Below the pieces are notes generated by a model, which searched no databases, was not told the DNA's origin, and worked only from the letters and a program-made list of their open reading frames with translations. 64,000 nt of DNA. Source: Vagococcus xieshaowenii (GTDB taxonomy: Bacteria; Bacillota; Bacilli; Lactobacillales; Vagococcaceae). The DNA is taken from contig NZ_CP038865.1 of assembly GCF_004792515.1 (NCBI RefSeq), positions 112,001-176,000 on the forward strand. Direction: 5' to 3'. Position numbers and translations under genes: made by a program. This document shows positions 41,959 through 52,038 of the stretch, piece by piece; position 1 is the first letter of the stretch; the number at the start of each line of letters is the position of its first letter.

Positions 41959-42816
41959 ATGGAAGGGAAAATGCTTGAGAATCGTATTCATAATTTAATA
42001 CCATCGCTATCAAAAGCAGAACAAAAAATTGCGACATACGTACTAAATTATCCAGAAAAAGTCATTACCATGACAGCCAGTCAGTTAGCACAAGCGTCTG
42101 AAACGAGTCCTGCTACCGTTATACGCTTTTGTCGCTCAGTTGGGATTGAAAGCTATACGGAATTAAAAGTTAAATTATCTGCAGAAATTTCCAAGCCACA
42201 ACAAGTTAGTTATTCAGATATTACCCCTAATGAAAGTATTAGTGAAATTAAGGAAAAGTTATTGAGTAATGCCAATCATACGCTGAATGAGACGGTTCAC
42301 TTTTTAGAAGATGAGGTAGTCGAACAAGTGGCAGAAGCTATCTATCAGGCGGAGGTCGTGTACGTGTACGGTATAGGGGCGTCTTTTTTAGTGGCAGAGA
42401 ATATCGCACAAAAGTTTAACCGCATAGGAAAACTAACCATGGCTATGGTGGATCATCAGTTATTACTAGCGACGATGGCAGCAGGACCTAGTAATAGCTT
42501 ATTAATTGGCGTATCAAATTTAGGAGAAACAAAAGAAGTCGTCCAATTAGTTAAGATTGCCCAACAATACAATCTAACAACTGTTGGCCTATCACAATTT
42601 GGGCAAAACAGTTTGAATCAAGCTGTGGATTTATCTATTAAAATTTTTAAGGCAAAAGAAACAGAACAACGAAGTGCCGCGACAAGTTCGCTGTTGAATC
42701 AATTTATGGCGGTGGATGTATTATTTTACACCTTTATCTCAAAATTCCATCATGAATATTCTGATAATATTATCAATTCCAAGCACATTATTGAGACATT
42801 TAAAGCCACACAATAA
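41959..42816 (+). CDS. murR: MurR/RpiR-family transcriptional regulator
   Basis: 285 aa. N-terminal HTH_6 domain (about 1-77; MTASQLAQASETSPATVIRFCRSVG) and C-terminal SIS domain (about 120-250; YVYGIGASFLVAENIAQKF, LLIGVSNLGETKEVV). In this operon context the ligand should be MurNAc 6-phosphate. The ATG at 41959 has GGGAGGGAC; MLENRIHNLI from 41971 is a possible alternative. A strong terminator precedes it and the second IS was inserted 12 bases after its stop. Confidence 0.88.
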   Translation: MEGKMLENRIHNLIPSLSKAEQKIATYVLNYPEKVITMTASQLAQASETSPATVIRFCRSVGIESYTELKVKLSAEISKPQQVSYSDITPNESISEIKEKLLSNANHTLNETVHFLEDEVVEQVAEAIYQAEVVYVYGIGASFLVAENIAQKFNRIGKLTMAMVDHQLLLATMAAGPSNSLLIGVSNLGETKEVVQLVKIAQQYNLTTVGLSQFGQNSLNQAVDLSIKIFKAKETEQRSAATSSLLNQFMAVDVLFYTFISKFHHEYSDNIINSKHIIETFKATQ

Positions 42817-42827
42817 GCAAAAAAACA

Positions 42828-44353
42828 GGCTCTTTGTCAAATTGGACTGATGAGTAATTTTAGCCAACCATGAAAATGGAGAAAACATTCTCTGATTTCA
42901 TGGTTTTTTGTTATTTAATGATTAACTTCTATCAAACCTTCGGTTAAAAAGATTCTAATCCTCATATTGCTGAAAGATTTGAATCCATAAGAAACTCGTT
43001 TTAATGTTTTGATGTGTGTATTCTTTGCTTCAATCTTCCCATTTGAATAGGGATGTATTAAAGCATTGGTAATTTCTTCTTGATGACGTATCAGGTTTTG
43101 TACTTGTCCTTTAAACTCTTCATCTAATTCATCTGGTAAAGTATTCAATAATTCAAAGAATCGTTCATATTCTTTTCTTCTAAATGAATCTAATAAATCA
43201 TGGAAGTAGCCATAGGCTAATTTTAGAGGTTCGGAAAAATCTAATAACCGATCAATCATCATCTGTTCGGTCAAATAAGGATACTTATTTGACCGAAAGC
43301 TCGGCCATCTTTTGTATTCAGAGATATTAATGTCTAATCTATTTTTAAGTAGGAAGCGCCAATTTTTCTTAAGTTTACTTGCTTCTACTTTATGTCCCGA
43401 TGCCTTGAGTTTTTTCATTTCCCATACTCTGAAACTATTAAAGGCTTCATTCAAATGTTTAACAATATGAAAACGATCAATGATTAATTCAGCATTTGGA
43501 AAGATATCCTTCACTAATTGGAAATAAGCCGCATTCATATCTGTCACAAGGTATTTTACTTTAAAACGTTCTTCATCTGGATAACCATTAAAGTGAGGCA
43601 TGAGATAATTTAATCGTCTACTTTCCAATATTTCTACTAATCGCCCTGAATTGCCATCAGCACAAATAAAACTCATAGAGTCTTCTATGGCTGTATGCGA
43701 ACGGAATTCATCAACCATTAAAACCTCAGGCAACCAACGGTTTTTTGGGCTAGGAAGGTAAGTTTCTAACGATTTTAATACCTGAATCACTTTACTTATT
43801 GAAACACTACATAATTTAGCAATTAGTTTTAGAGATATTCTTTCACCTAATAACTCAATAATTTTGCCTTCAATTATCCTTGAAACATTGTGACAAGGTT
43901 TAACTAAATCAATTTGAGCAGTCCAGTGCTTATTACAGTTGCGACAACGATAGCGTTGCTTAGATAGCTTCATAGAGACAATTCCTGTGTTCTCATGTGT
44001 TAATAGAATCTCTACTTCTTTAGAACCATTCTTAACAATAACGTACTTGCCGTCGCATTCTCTTGGAGAAGAGTCACAATTAGGGCAAGCTATCGTTTTA
44101 GGTTTATAGCTCGCTTTTATAATTTTCGCAGGCTTATTACGATAGGTTCCTTCGGAAACACTAGAAATTGTTAGATTAGAGTCTTCAATTCCATAAATTT
44201 TTTTGATATCATTAATCATAGCATATCGCTCCTTTTGTTTGTTTTGTGTGGTAACTTAATTTTAACAAAAGGCGATATGTTTTTTTAAGATTAAATACAA
44301 AAATAGGGCTGAAGAAGGAATAAACCTTCATCAGTCCTATTTATTATAGAGCC
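42828..44353 (-). mobile_element. ISL3-family insertion sequence, copy 2 (intact)
   Basis: 1526 bp, the same length as copy 1, in the opposite orientation. Ends GGCTCT... with GGACTGATGA at the same offset. An exact 8-bp duplication, AAAAAACA, flanks it (42820-42827 and 44354-44361). It was inserted into the A-rich 5' arm of the murR terminator, moving that terminator 1.5 kb away. Confidence 0.95.
42915..44219 (-). CDS. ISL3-family transposase, second copy
   Basis: 434 aa, with the same domain layout as copy 1: zinc ribbon (CPNC, CRNC), HTH and DDE domain with VDEFRSH, VTDMNAAYF and IEAKNTHIK. This copy keeps the usual DRFH sequence where copy 1 has DHSH. About 50 differences from copy 1 by eye, concentrated before residue 300, whereas the last 130 residues differ at only about five positions. 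No frameshift. Confidence 0.95.
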   Translation of the reverse strand: MINDIKKIYGIEDSNLTISSVSEGTYRNKPAKIIKASYKPKTIACPNCDSSPRECDGKYVIVKNGSKEVEILLTHENTGIVSMKLSKQRYRCRNCNKHWTAQIDLVKPCHNVSRIIEGKIIELLGERISLKLIAKLCSVSISKVIQVLKSLETYLPSPKNRWLPEVLMVDEFRSHTAIEDSMSFICADGNSGRLVEILESRRLNYLMPHFNGYPDEERFKVKYLVTDMNAAYFQLVKDIFPNAELIIDRFHIVKHLNEAFNSFRVWEMKKLKASGHKVEASKLKKNWRFLLKNRLDINISEYKRWPSFRSNKYPYLTEQMMIDRLLDFSEPLKLAYGYFHDLLDSFRRKEYERFFELLNTLPDELDEEFKGQVQNLIRHQEEITNALIHPYSNGKIEAKNTHIKTLKRVSYGFKSFSNMRIRIFLTEGLIEVNH

Positions 44354-44400
44354 AAAAAACAAGAAGGCTACCGCTAAAAGGTGATCTTCTTGTTTTTTTG
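44354..44400 (+). terminator. Displaced murR terminator
   Basis: AACAAGAAG pairs with CTTCTTGTT and is followed by seven T; the 5' A run is the target duplication of the IS. Confidence 0.7.
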
Positions 44401-44478
44401 TCGACTTCTTTTCGTGATAGTAGAAAAATTTGTTATAATAGAAGGATAATATTTGGTCGATAAGAGGAGGTTCTTCGT

Positions 44479-45615
44479 GTGAAGTTTTTACATACAGGTG
44501 ATTGGCATATTGGCAAAAAGATAAAAGGTTACGCATTGTTGGAAGAACAAGAGGATGCGTTTCAACAAGTATTGGCTATTTCAGAAAAGCATGCGGTAGA
44601 TGCAGTGGTTATTGCAGGTGATTTGTATGATCGAAGTGTGCCCTCGGTTGAAGCCATTGAATTGTTTAATGAGATGATTCAAACGATTAACTTAAAAAAA
44701 CAGTTACCTTTATTAGCAGTTTCTGGCAATCACGACAGTGCGGTACGCTTGGAAGCAGGTGGTCCGTGGTATCAAGCGACCCACTTTCATTTGAATACAC
44801 GATTATCTCAAGCCTTTCAACCGGTTATCATTGAGAAGACGCAGTTCTTTTTATTACCGTACTTTGAACCGTTTGAAGCGCGTCAATACTTTAATGATGA
44901 CACGATTAAGACGATTCAAATAGCCATGGAGCGAGTGGTAGAAGAGATGACCAAATCTTTTCTTCCAGACTATCAGCAAGTGTTGGTGGCGCATTTCTTT
45001 GCAGCAGGTAGTGAACGTTCTGATTCAGAAACATCGGTAACCGTAGGAGGACTCGACAATGTGTCGGTGAGTCTATTAGAAGATCATTTTGATTATGTGG
45101 CCTTGGGACATTTGCACAATCGACATGCTTTAAAAAACGAAACAGTAAAGTATAGTGGCACACTGTTGAAGTATTCATTGTCTGAAGTGAATCAGACAAA
45201 AGGGGTGTGGATTGTCACGATGGAGGACGGTCAGGTATCGGTAGCATTTGAATCTATTCAACCTTTGCGAGATGTTTCTATAGTGGAAGGCTCATTTAGT
45301 GAGTTATTGTCACCAGAAGTTTATCAACAGGTGAACCGTGATGATTATATTGGGATTCGTTTGACTGATCGAGAAGTCATTCCTAATGTGATGAACCAAT
45401 TGTCCAGCGTTTATCCGAAAATTATTCAGTTAGAACGAGTGAACGGACGTGAGCATCAAACCGTTAGTAATATGAGTCAGGAAGAATTACAGCAACAAGA
45501 CCCGCTTACGTTGTTTACAAAATTCTTTGAAGAGATGACCGATGGCCCGATGAGCCAAGTACAAGCCGACTACTTATTGGCAACCATTCAATCAGCGAAT
45601 AAGGAGGAGAACTAG
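44479..45615 (+). CDS. sbcD: Exonuclease SbcCD subunit D
   Basis: 378 aa, Mre11-like metallophosphoesterase. Motifs: HTGDWHIGKK (residues 5-14), IAGDLYDRSVP (about 44-54), AVSGNHDSAVRL (about 80-91), LVAHFFAAGS and VALGHLHNRH (about 211-220). GTG start at 44479 after AGAGGAGG. With SbcC it forms the nuclease that cuts hairpins and blocked DNA ends. It is followed by sbcC after one base. Confidence 0.94.
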   Translation: MKFLHTGDWHIGKKIKGYALLEEQEDAFQQVLAISEKHAVDAVVIAGDLYDRSVPSVEAIELFNEMIQTINLKKQLPLLAVSGNHDSAVRLEAGGPWYQATHFHLNTRLSQAFQPVIIEKTQFFLLPYFEPFEARQYFNDDTIKTIQIAMERVVEEMTKSFLPDYQQVLVAHFFAAGSERSDSETSVTVGGLDNVSVSLLEDHFDYVALGHLHNRHALKNETVKYSGTLLKYSLSEVNQTKGVWIVTMEDGQVSVAFESIQPLRDVSIVEGSFSELLSPEVYQQVNRDDYIGIRLTDREVIPNVMNQLSSVYPKIIQLERVNGREHQTVSNMSQEELQQQDPLTLFTKFFEEMTDGPMSQVQADYLLATIQSANKEEN

Positions 45616-45616
45616 A

Positions 45617-48600
45617 ATGAAGCCTATTCGATTAGAAATGCAAAATTTTGGTCCTTATCGTTATGAAACGATTGATTTTTCAATATTTTCGGAGACACCG
45701 TTATTTTTGATTAGTGGTAAGACAGGATCAGGTAAGACGACGATTTTTGATGGTATGTGTTACGCCTTATATGGTCAGACAACGGGTGGCATGCGTGAAG
45801 CCCAAGAGATGCGCTCTAACTTCGCTGATGCGAGTCGTCCAACGCGTGTCGTATTTGTCTTTGAACATCAAGGGACTCATTACGAAGTGGCACGAGAGCC
45901 TAAGCAATTATTGGCTAAGAAAAAAGGCAACGGCATGACAGAAAAAGGAGCAAAAGTTTCTTTTTCACAGTTAAACGATCAAGGCGAACCTATTAATCAG
46001 CTAACGAAGATTAATGAAGTCACTCAGGCCATTGATGAATTATTACATCTAAATGCCACCCAGTTTACGCAAATTATTTTATTACCTCAAGGAGAATTTC
46101 GTCGTTTCTTAAATGCGGATAGTGATGCTAAAGAAGTGGTATTAAGACGCTTATTTAGTACACGTTTTTATCATGTTTTAGCTGATAAGTTGAAGCAAGT
46201 TAAAAAAGAAGAAAACAAACGGCTAGAAAAAGAAGAACAAGAACTTGAATGGCTGTTTGGCCAACTGAATTTAGATGATCAGTTCCAACAACGCTTTACA
46301 GATATTCCGGCTATCACGGAACGCTTGCCGTTAATTTTGGAACAAAATGCGGTCTTTAAACAGCAAGGTGATGATGTTGCGCAACAGGTTCAACAACTTG
46401 AACGTGAACGTCAGCTAATTGAGCAACAATTGCATGATGCTGAACAGTTAGCCGAACGCTTCGCTGAACAAGCGCAATTGACGCATTCATTAGAGGTGTT
46501 GACACAGCAACAGGGTGATATCGATACCTTAAAACAAGAAGTGCTATATTGGGAATGGCTGGACAAACAACAGCCAAATATTCGACAACTACATAAAGAA
46601 CAAGCCTTTTTAACCCAGAGTGAACAGATATATGAAGAGTCACTAAAAGCGGTGACAGTTGTCGTAAGTGAGTTAGCACAAGCCGAACAAAGATTAAAAG
46701 AGCTAGAAGTCCAAGAAATAAATAAATTAGCCGTCAAAGAACAAGTGGCGACTATTGATCGTTTTTTGCCCAAGTTATTGGAATTAAGGGCTATCCATGC
46801 GCAACAAAAAGAGCAACAAAACGCTTTGCAACTACTACAAGAGGCGTATCAAACAGCTGAACAGCATCACCGTCAATTGTTAGAACAACAAGAAATTCAT
46901 CAAACAGAAGTAGCAAAAGAAAGTGCCTTACGCCAGAAGTTGGCAGAAGTTAAAGAACAAGCGACTGCTTTAAGACTACAAGTCAGTGAATGGGAACGAC
47001 TGAGTCAACAAGTCTCATCCTATGTGTTGTTAATGGCGCAATTAGCGCAACAAACCATTCAATTAAAAGAGGATAGAGAACAGTCCCAACAAGCACAACA
47101 ACATTATCAGCAAAAAAAATCAGAAGCAGCTAAACGTCAAATTGCCCGTTTAAGTTTGGATTTAATTCCAGGAGAAGCCTGCCCAGTTTGCGGTAGTTTG
47201 GAACATCCGATACCACATGATGGCACGGATTGGTCAGTAGAGGCGATTATCGAAGCCGAGCAAGCCAGTGAACAAGCTGAACAAGCCTATTTAGCTAAAG
47301 AAAGACAAGCAGCGAGTACAGAGCAACTTGTCAATGAGTATCAAAAACAACAAGCTGAACAGCTCAAACTATTACAAGGAAGTTGGCAATCACTGTTACC
47401 GACACAAGCTTGTCCAATGGATTGGACAAATGTTTCGTCATTAATAGCGAGTAAACAGGCAAAATGTGTACTTGAACAAACAGCAATCACAACTGAAATG
47501 GAAGAAATTAGCCAGCAGTTAGATAAAATAGAACAATTAAAAAAAGCTTTGGTAGCCGAACAAGAAGTCATCGCGCAACATGACGCGTTGATACAGGACA
47601 ATCAAGCACAACAACAGCCAATTATCCAAAGTTTAACGAAACTTGAAGGACAGGAAGCCCAATTAATAAAAGAAGTACCTGAAGATTGGCAAACCAAAGA
47701 TTATCAAGCACAACGCGATGTGTTGCAAACGGAATGGGAAGATTGGCAAGTGGCCTATCAGCAAGCCCAACAAACGTATCAAGCACTTAAAGAGCAGCAA
47801 GTGAGTGCTAAAGAAAAGGAAAAACATCAACAGGCGCAGTTAATCAATGCACAAGAACGCTTGCGTGATAGTCAAAACGAGGTGACGCGTGCGATTGAAC
47901 AGAGCGGATTTGATAAGACCTTATCAGAACTACTACAAGATGAAGCAGAGTTATTGAAGTTAGAAACGGCTAAAGCAACCATTGATGAGTATGAACAAAC
48001 AAAACAAAAACAAACGATTTTATTAGAACAATTGACGCAATCTTTAGCCAATCGCACATATCCTGATGTGGCGATATGTCGCAAGAAACAGCAAGACAAT
48101 CAAGCGGCATTAGCTAAGCAACAACAATTAGCTAGTGTGGCACAACAAGCCATTCAGCACAATCAACAAATTTACCAAAAGATTGACACCCAGCATCAAC
48201 AGTTAAAAAATGACTGGGAACATTTGGCAGAATTAACGACATTAGCGGATGTGGCGAATGGTGACGGTCGTTATAAATTAAGTGTCGAACGTTATGTCTT
48301 ACAAATTTATTTCTTAGAAACATTGAAGGTTGCCAATCAAAAATTAAGAAAACTAACAAATGATCGCTATAGCTTTGAACTGGAAGAGAATTTTGGCACG
48401 TATGGTAAAAATACTGGGTTAGAATTAAATGTTTATGACGATAATGTAGGGGCCTCTAGAAGTGTAACGACCTTATCTGGTGGTGAGAGTTTTGTAGCGG
48501 CCTTATCACTTTCACTTGCATTAGGTGAAGTCATGCAAGCACAAGCAGGTGGTATTCGTGTGGATGCGCTCTTTATTGACGAAGGGTTTGGTTCGCTGGA

Positions 48601-48775
48601 TGAAGATTCTCTGGAAATGGCGATTGAAGCATTGGAACTAGTAGAGAGTAAAGGACGCATGATAGGGATTATTAGTCATGTGAAAGAATTGAAAGAACGA
48701 ATTCCCCAACAAATCCAAGTAGTAGCCGGTGGAGTGGGCGAAAGTCATATTAAGTATCAATTACAAGAAGGGTAG
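45617..48775 (+). CDS. sbcC: Exonuclease SbcCD subunit C
   Basis: 1052-aa SMC/Rad50-like ATPase. Walker A is GKTGSGKTTIFD (about residues 36-47), the Q-loop IILLPQGEFRRFL follows, long Gln/Glu-rich coiled coils run either side of the zinc hook CPVC (about 522-525, in PGEACPVCGSLEHP), and the C-terminal lobe has TLSGGESFVAALSLSLALGE and LFIDEGFGSLDED. Translation is coupled to sbcD. The coiled coils are unusually glutamine-rich, which is common in this family in lactic acid bacteria. Confidence 0.94.
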   Translation: MKPIRLEMQNFGPYRYETIDFSIFSETPLFLISGKTGSGKTTIFDGMCYALYGQTTGGMREAQEMRSNFADASRPTRVVFVFEHQGTHYEVAREPKQLLAKKKGNGMTEKGAKVSFSQLNDQGEPINQLTKINEVTQAIDELLHLNATQFTQIILLPQGEFRRFLNADSDAKEVVLRRLFSTRFYHVLADKLKQVKKEENKRLEKEEQELEWLFGQLNLDDQFQQRFTDIPAITERLPLILEQNAVFKQQGDDVAQQVQQLERERQLIEQQLHDAEQLAERFAEQAQLTHSLEVLTQQQGDIDTLKQEVLYWEWLDKQQPNIRQLHKEQAFLTQSEQIYEESLKAVTVVVSELAQAEQRLKELEVQEINKLAVKEQVATIDRFLPKLLELRAIHAQQKEQQNALQLLQEAYQTAEQHHRQLLEQQEIHQTEVAKESALRQKLAEVKEQATALRLQVSEWERLSQQVSSYVLLMAQLAQQTIQLKEDREQSQQAQQHYQQKKSEAAKRQIARLSLDLIPGEACPVCGSLEHPIPHDGTDWSVEAIIEAEQASEQAEQAYLAKERQAASTEQLVNEYQKQQAEQLKLLQGSWQSLLPTQACPMDWTNVSSLIASKQAKCVLEQTAITTEMEEISQQLDKIEQLKKALVAEQEVIAQHDALIQDNQAQQQPIIQSLTKLEGQEAQLIKEVPEDWQTKDYQAQRDVLQTEWEDWQVAYQQAQQTYQALKEQQVSAKEKEKHQQAQLINAQERLRDSQNEVTRAIEQSGFDKTLSELLQDEAELLKLETAKATIDEYEQTKQKQTILLEQLTQSLANRTYPDVAICRKKQQDNQAALAKQQQLASVAQQAIQHNQQIYQKIDTQHQQLKNDWEHLAELTTLADVANGDGRYKLSVERYVLQIYFLETLKVANQKLRKLTNDRYSFELEENFGTYGKNTGLELNVYDDNVGASRSVTTLSGGESFVAALSLSLALGEVMQAQAGGIRVDALFIDEGFGSLDEDSLEMAIEALELVESKGRMIGIISHVKELKERIPQQIQVVAGGVGESHIKYQLQEG

Positions 48776-48785
48776 CGATGAAACT

Positions 48786-51700
48786 ATGAGATGGTCAATA
48801 CCAGAACGCTTTGTCCAGAAGGGTCGAGCTTACGTCGATGAAGGGCGTGTCACAACATTAAGTTATGATCGTCAACTTGAAGAATGGTACGCAGAAGTCA
48901 TTGGGACTAAGCGTTATCAAGTCGTGCTTGACGGGACAGTTAAAGAGCAAGATCGTTGTACCTGTCCGGCATGGGAATCAAGAGGTTATTGCAAACATAC
49001 CGTAGCAGTGGAACTTTATTTACGTGATTTAGGCTATCAACGTGTGATGGCTAACAATCATTCCCTGCAAGGATTGCAACAATCACCAAATATTTCAGAA
49101 AAATTAGTGACGACACTAACCAATACTTTGACCAAACACGCCAATGAGTTATCGCCACTAGCTATTAAAGTGGTGTTAGAAAGTGACAAAGGTCCCTTTG
49201 ATGATGCGAGTATAGGAAGTTTGACAGTGAGTTTGAAAATTGGTTACCAAGGGGGCAAACTTTATATTGTCCGAGATATTACTAATTTTTTATTGAAGTA
49301 TGAACAAACCGGTGTCTATGAAACCAAACAAGCGAATTATTACCTGTCATCTGAAGCGTTTGATTCAGATGCGATTGCTTTTATTGAAAGCTTACTTGTT
49401 TTAATGAAGCATCAGCGTAAATTATTAGCGTATGATCGTGGCATGACTTTGCCGTCCAAAAGTTTATTAGTGCCTAAGTTCTTAATAAAGAAATGGTTAG
49501 ATGACGCATTATTTGATGCGTCGCTTATTGAAAATAAAATGACAGGAACGCTCTCACCTCATCCGTTGAGATGGGAAGACGACCTACCTTATCAAGGCTT
49601 TATTTCAGAGGATAACCAAGGCGTGATTAGTGTAAAACTTGAGCCGAATTATGATGTGTTCTTTACAGAAGAAAATTTTTTCTATCACGAAGGCGCCTTT
49701 AGTGAACTGGCATATAAACAATTAGAACTTTTTCGTATCATTCAAACAACATTAAAAAAGGTATCAGATAATACGTTGGTCTTTATACAAGCGCAACGTC
49801 AGCCCTTTTTTGAAGTGATTTATCCTCAGTTGAAGATGATTAGTCAGTTGACATTTTCGGACTCTTTTGAGATTGAGTGGGTGGAAGAAGAGCTATCTAG
49901 TGCCTTATATTTAACGCAAACAGATCAGTTGCTTGAGGCACAGGCTGTCTTTTCATATGGTGAGTATAGTTTCTATTATCCAGAACGTTCTAACGATTAT
50001 GATGTGATTATTCAACGTGATATTCCGACAGAGACGCGTTTAGCTAGACAGCTAGAAGCAAGCGGATTTATTACATCGTCAGGAGTATTGCAAAAGCAAT
50101 TCCCTGAAAAAGAAACGTTGTATGAATTTTTTACCAAAGAGTTACCTAGCTATCGTGAGCTTTTTGACCAAGTAGAACTGGAAGATAGTATAGAAGAGCT
50201 ATTCTTAGAAGGAATGAAGTACCAACCCGCTATGACGATTGATATTGAACGCTCTTGGTTAGATGTTAAATTTGATATTTCAGGTATTTCCGAACAAGAA
50301 GTCGACGGTGTATTGACTAGCTTAGTAAAAGGAGAGAAGTTTCATACTTTAGCGAATGGTCAAATGATGTCGCTAGAAAATGATTCTTATCAACGATTAG
50401 CAGAACAATTGAAAAAAATGGCGAGTCGTCCAAGCTTCAATTTTGGCCATTTACAGTTACCCAAATATCAAAGTATTGTATTATCTCAACAATTATTGGA
50501 GACAGATAATGTGACATTAGAACCAGCTTTTGAGCAGATGGTTCAAGACTTACGTGAATTTGATCAACGTCCTATTGCTGTTCCCTCAACATTTGTAGGC
50601 GAATTACGCCCGTATCAATTAACGGGTTATCGTTGGTTAACGATGTTACAAGATTATGGGTTTGGTGGTATTTTAGCAGATGATATGGGGTTAGGAAAGA
50701 CGATTCAAACCATCTCTTATTGTTTGCATGTGAAGGAGAAGGAAGCTGAAGCAGAGCCCATTTTAATTATTGCCCCAGCGAGCCTTGTCTATAATTGGAA
50801 AAAAGAATTTGAACGTTTTGCCCCAAGTTTGACGATCGCCATTATTAGTGGTGATGCCTTAAGCAGACAGGAGAAGTTAGAGAAGTGGGAACAATTTGAT
50901 ATTGTCTTAACCTCTTATGGTACTTATCGCCAAGATGAAGAACTTTACCGTAAGCGACGCTGTCATACCTTATTTCTAGATGAAGCACAGATGGTTAAAA
51001 ACACTAATACCAAAACATTCCAAGCAATCAAGCGCGCTAATGCGAGCCATCGTTTTGCTTTAAGTGGGACACCTATTGAGAATAAAGTCGATGAAATTTG
51101 GGCAATCTTTTATTTGCTGATGCCAGGGTTACTTCCGTCATTTAAGAAATTTCAGTCCTTAAACACGGAAGATATTCGTCAACTGATTCGCCCGTTTATT
51201 CTGAGAAGGACAAAACAAGAAGTATTAACAGAATTACCTGATAAAGTAGAGAATACCATTTATAGTGAATTAACACCGGAACAAAAAGTTGTCTATCTAG
51301 CCCAATTAAAAGAAATTCAGGAACAAATGAATGGTATGAACACAGAGCAATTTAGAGAAAATCGTTTTAGTATTTTATCCGGTATTACCCGATTGCGCCA
51401 AATTTGCTGTAGCCCTGAATTATTTATGCCAGACTATCAAGGAGAATCAGGCAAGCTAAAACAATTGGAAGCACTGGTAACTTCAGCTTTAGCAAGTGGC
51501 CGACGTATGTTAATTTTTTCTCAATTTACGAGTATGCTATCTATTATTGAAGAACGAATGGCACAGATGGGGCAAGAAGTGTTTTATTTACGTGGCAGTA
51601 CCCCAAGTGCGAAGCGTCAAGAAATGGTGGATGCGTTCAATGCAGGTGAGCATAATATTTTCTTGATTTCACTTAAAGCTGGAGGAACCGGTCTTAACTT

Positions 51701-51950
51701 AACGGGAGCAGATACAGTGATTTTATATGACTTATGGTGGAATCCTGCGGTGGAAGAACAAGCAACAGGTCGTGCACATCGTATGGGACAAAAAAAAGAA
51801 GTCGAAGTATGGCGTTTGGTCGCTGAAGGAACAATTGAAGAAAAAATTGTAAGTCTACAAGCCCAGAAGAAAAGTCTATTTACGGATATCCTGGGGTCAA
51901 GTTCAAGTCAGCTAACAGAACAGGATATTAGAGCGTTATTGTTAGAATGA
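48786..51950 (+). CDS. SWIM zinc-finger SNF2-family helicase
   Basis: About 1054 aa from the ATG at 48786 (an in-frame upstream start at 48729 lies inside sbcC and is rejected). An N-terminal SWIM zinc finger (CTCPAWESRGYCKH, about residues 60-73) is followed by a bacterial SNF2-associated region, then the SF2 helicase core: ADDMGLGKTIQTI (about 638), LFLDEAQMVKN as motif II, LSGTPIENK as motif III, and QATGRAHRMGQ as motif VI. DNA translocase; its role is unknown but its place after sbcDC suggests DNA repair. It begins 10 bases after sbcC. Confidence 0.9.
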   Translation: MRWSIPERFVQKGRAYVDEGRVTTLSYDRQLEEWYAEVIGTKRYQVVLDGTVKEQDRCTCPAWESRGYCKHTVAVELYLRDLGYQRVMANNHSLQGLQQSPNISEKLVTTLTNTLTKHANELSPLAIKVVLESDKGPFDDASIGSLTVSLKIGYQGGKLYIVRDITNFLLKYEQTGVYETKQANYYLSSEAFDSDAIAFIESLLVLMKHQRKLLAYDRGMTLPSKSLLVPKFLIKKWLDDALFDASLIENKMTGTLSPHPLRWEDDLPYQGFISEDNQGVISVKLEPNYDVFFTEENFFYHEGAFSELAYKQLELFRIIQTTLKKVSDNTLVFIQAQRQPFFEVIYPQLKMISQLTFSDSFEIEWVEEELSSALYLTQTDQLLEAQAVFSYGEYSFYYPERSNDYDVIIQRDIPTETRLARQLEASGFITSSGVLQKQFPEKETLYEFFTKELPSYRELFDQVELEDSIEELFLEGMKYQPAMTIDIERSWLDVKFDISGISEQEVDGVLTSLVKGEKFHTLANGQMMSLENDSYQRLAEQLKKMASRPSFNFGHLQLPKYQSIVLSQQLLETDNVTLEPAFEQMVQDLREFDQRPIAVPSTFVGELRPYQLTGYRWLTMLQDYGFGGILADDMGLGKTIQTISYCLHVKEKEAEAEPILIIAPASLVYNWKKEFERFAPSLTIAIISGDALSRQEKLEKWEQFDIVLTSYGTYRQDEELYRKRRCHTLFLDEAQMVKNTNTKTFQAIKRANASHRFALSGTPIENKVDEIWAIFYLLMPGLLPSFKKFQSLNTEDIRQLIRPFILRRTKQEVLTELPDKVENTIYSELTPEQKVVYLAQLKEIQEQMNGMNTEQFRENRFSILSGITRLRQICCSPELFMPDYQGESGKLKQLEALVTSALASGRRMLIFSQFTSMLSIIEERMAQMGQEVFYLRGSTPSAKRQEMVDAFNAGEHNIFLISLKAGGTGLNLTGADTVILYDLWWNPAVEEQATGRAHRMGQKKEVEVWRLVAEGTIEEKIVSLQAQKKSLFTDILGSSSSQLTEQDIRALLLE

Positions 51951-52038
51951 TCGTGGACTGCAACGAGACGCTTTGTCATACCTTAATGCTGTGTTTTTTG
52001 ATATGATAGATTTAATAATATAAAGGAGGCGATGTAGT

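Noticed and set aside
46356-46773. Antisense open frames within sbcC
   Set aside because: They mirror the Gln/Glu-rich coiled coil in other frames and have no start signals.
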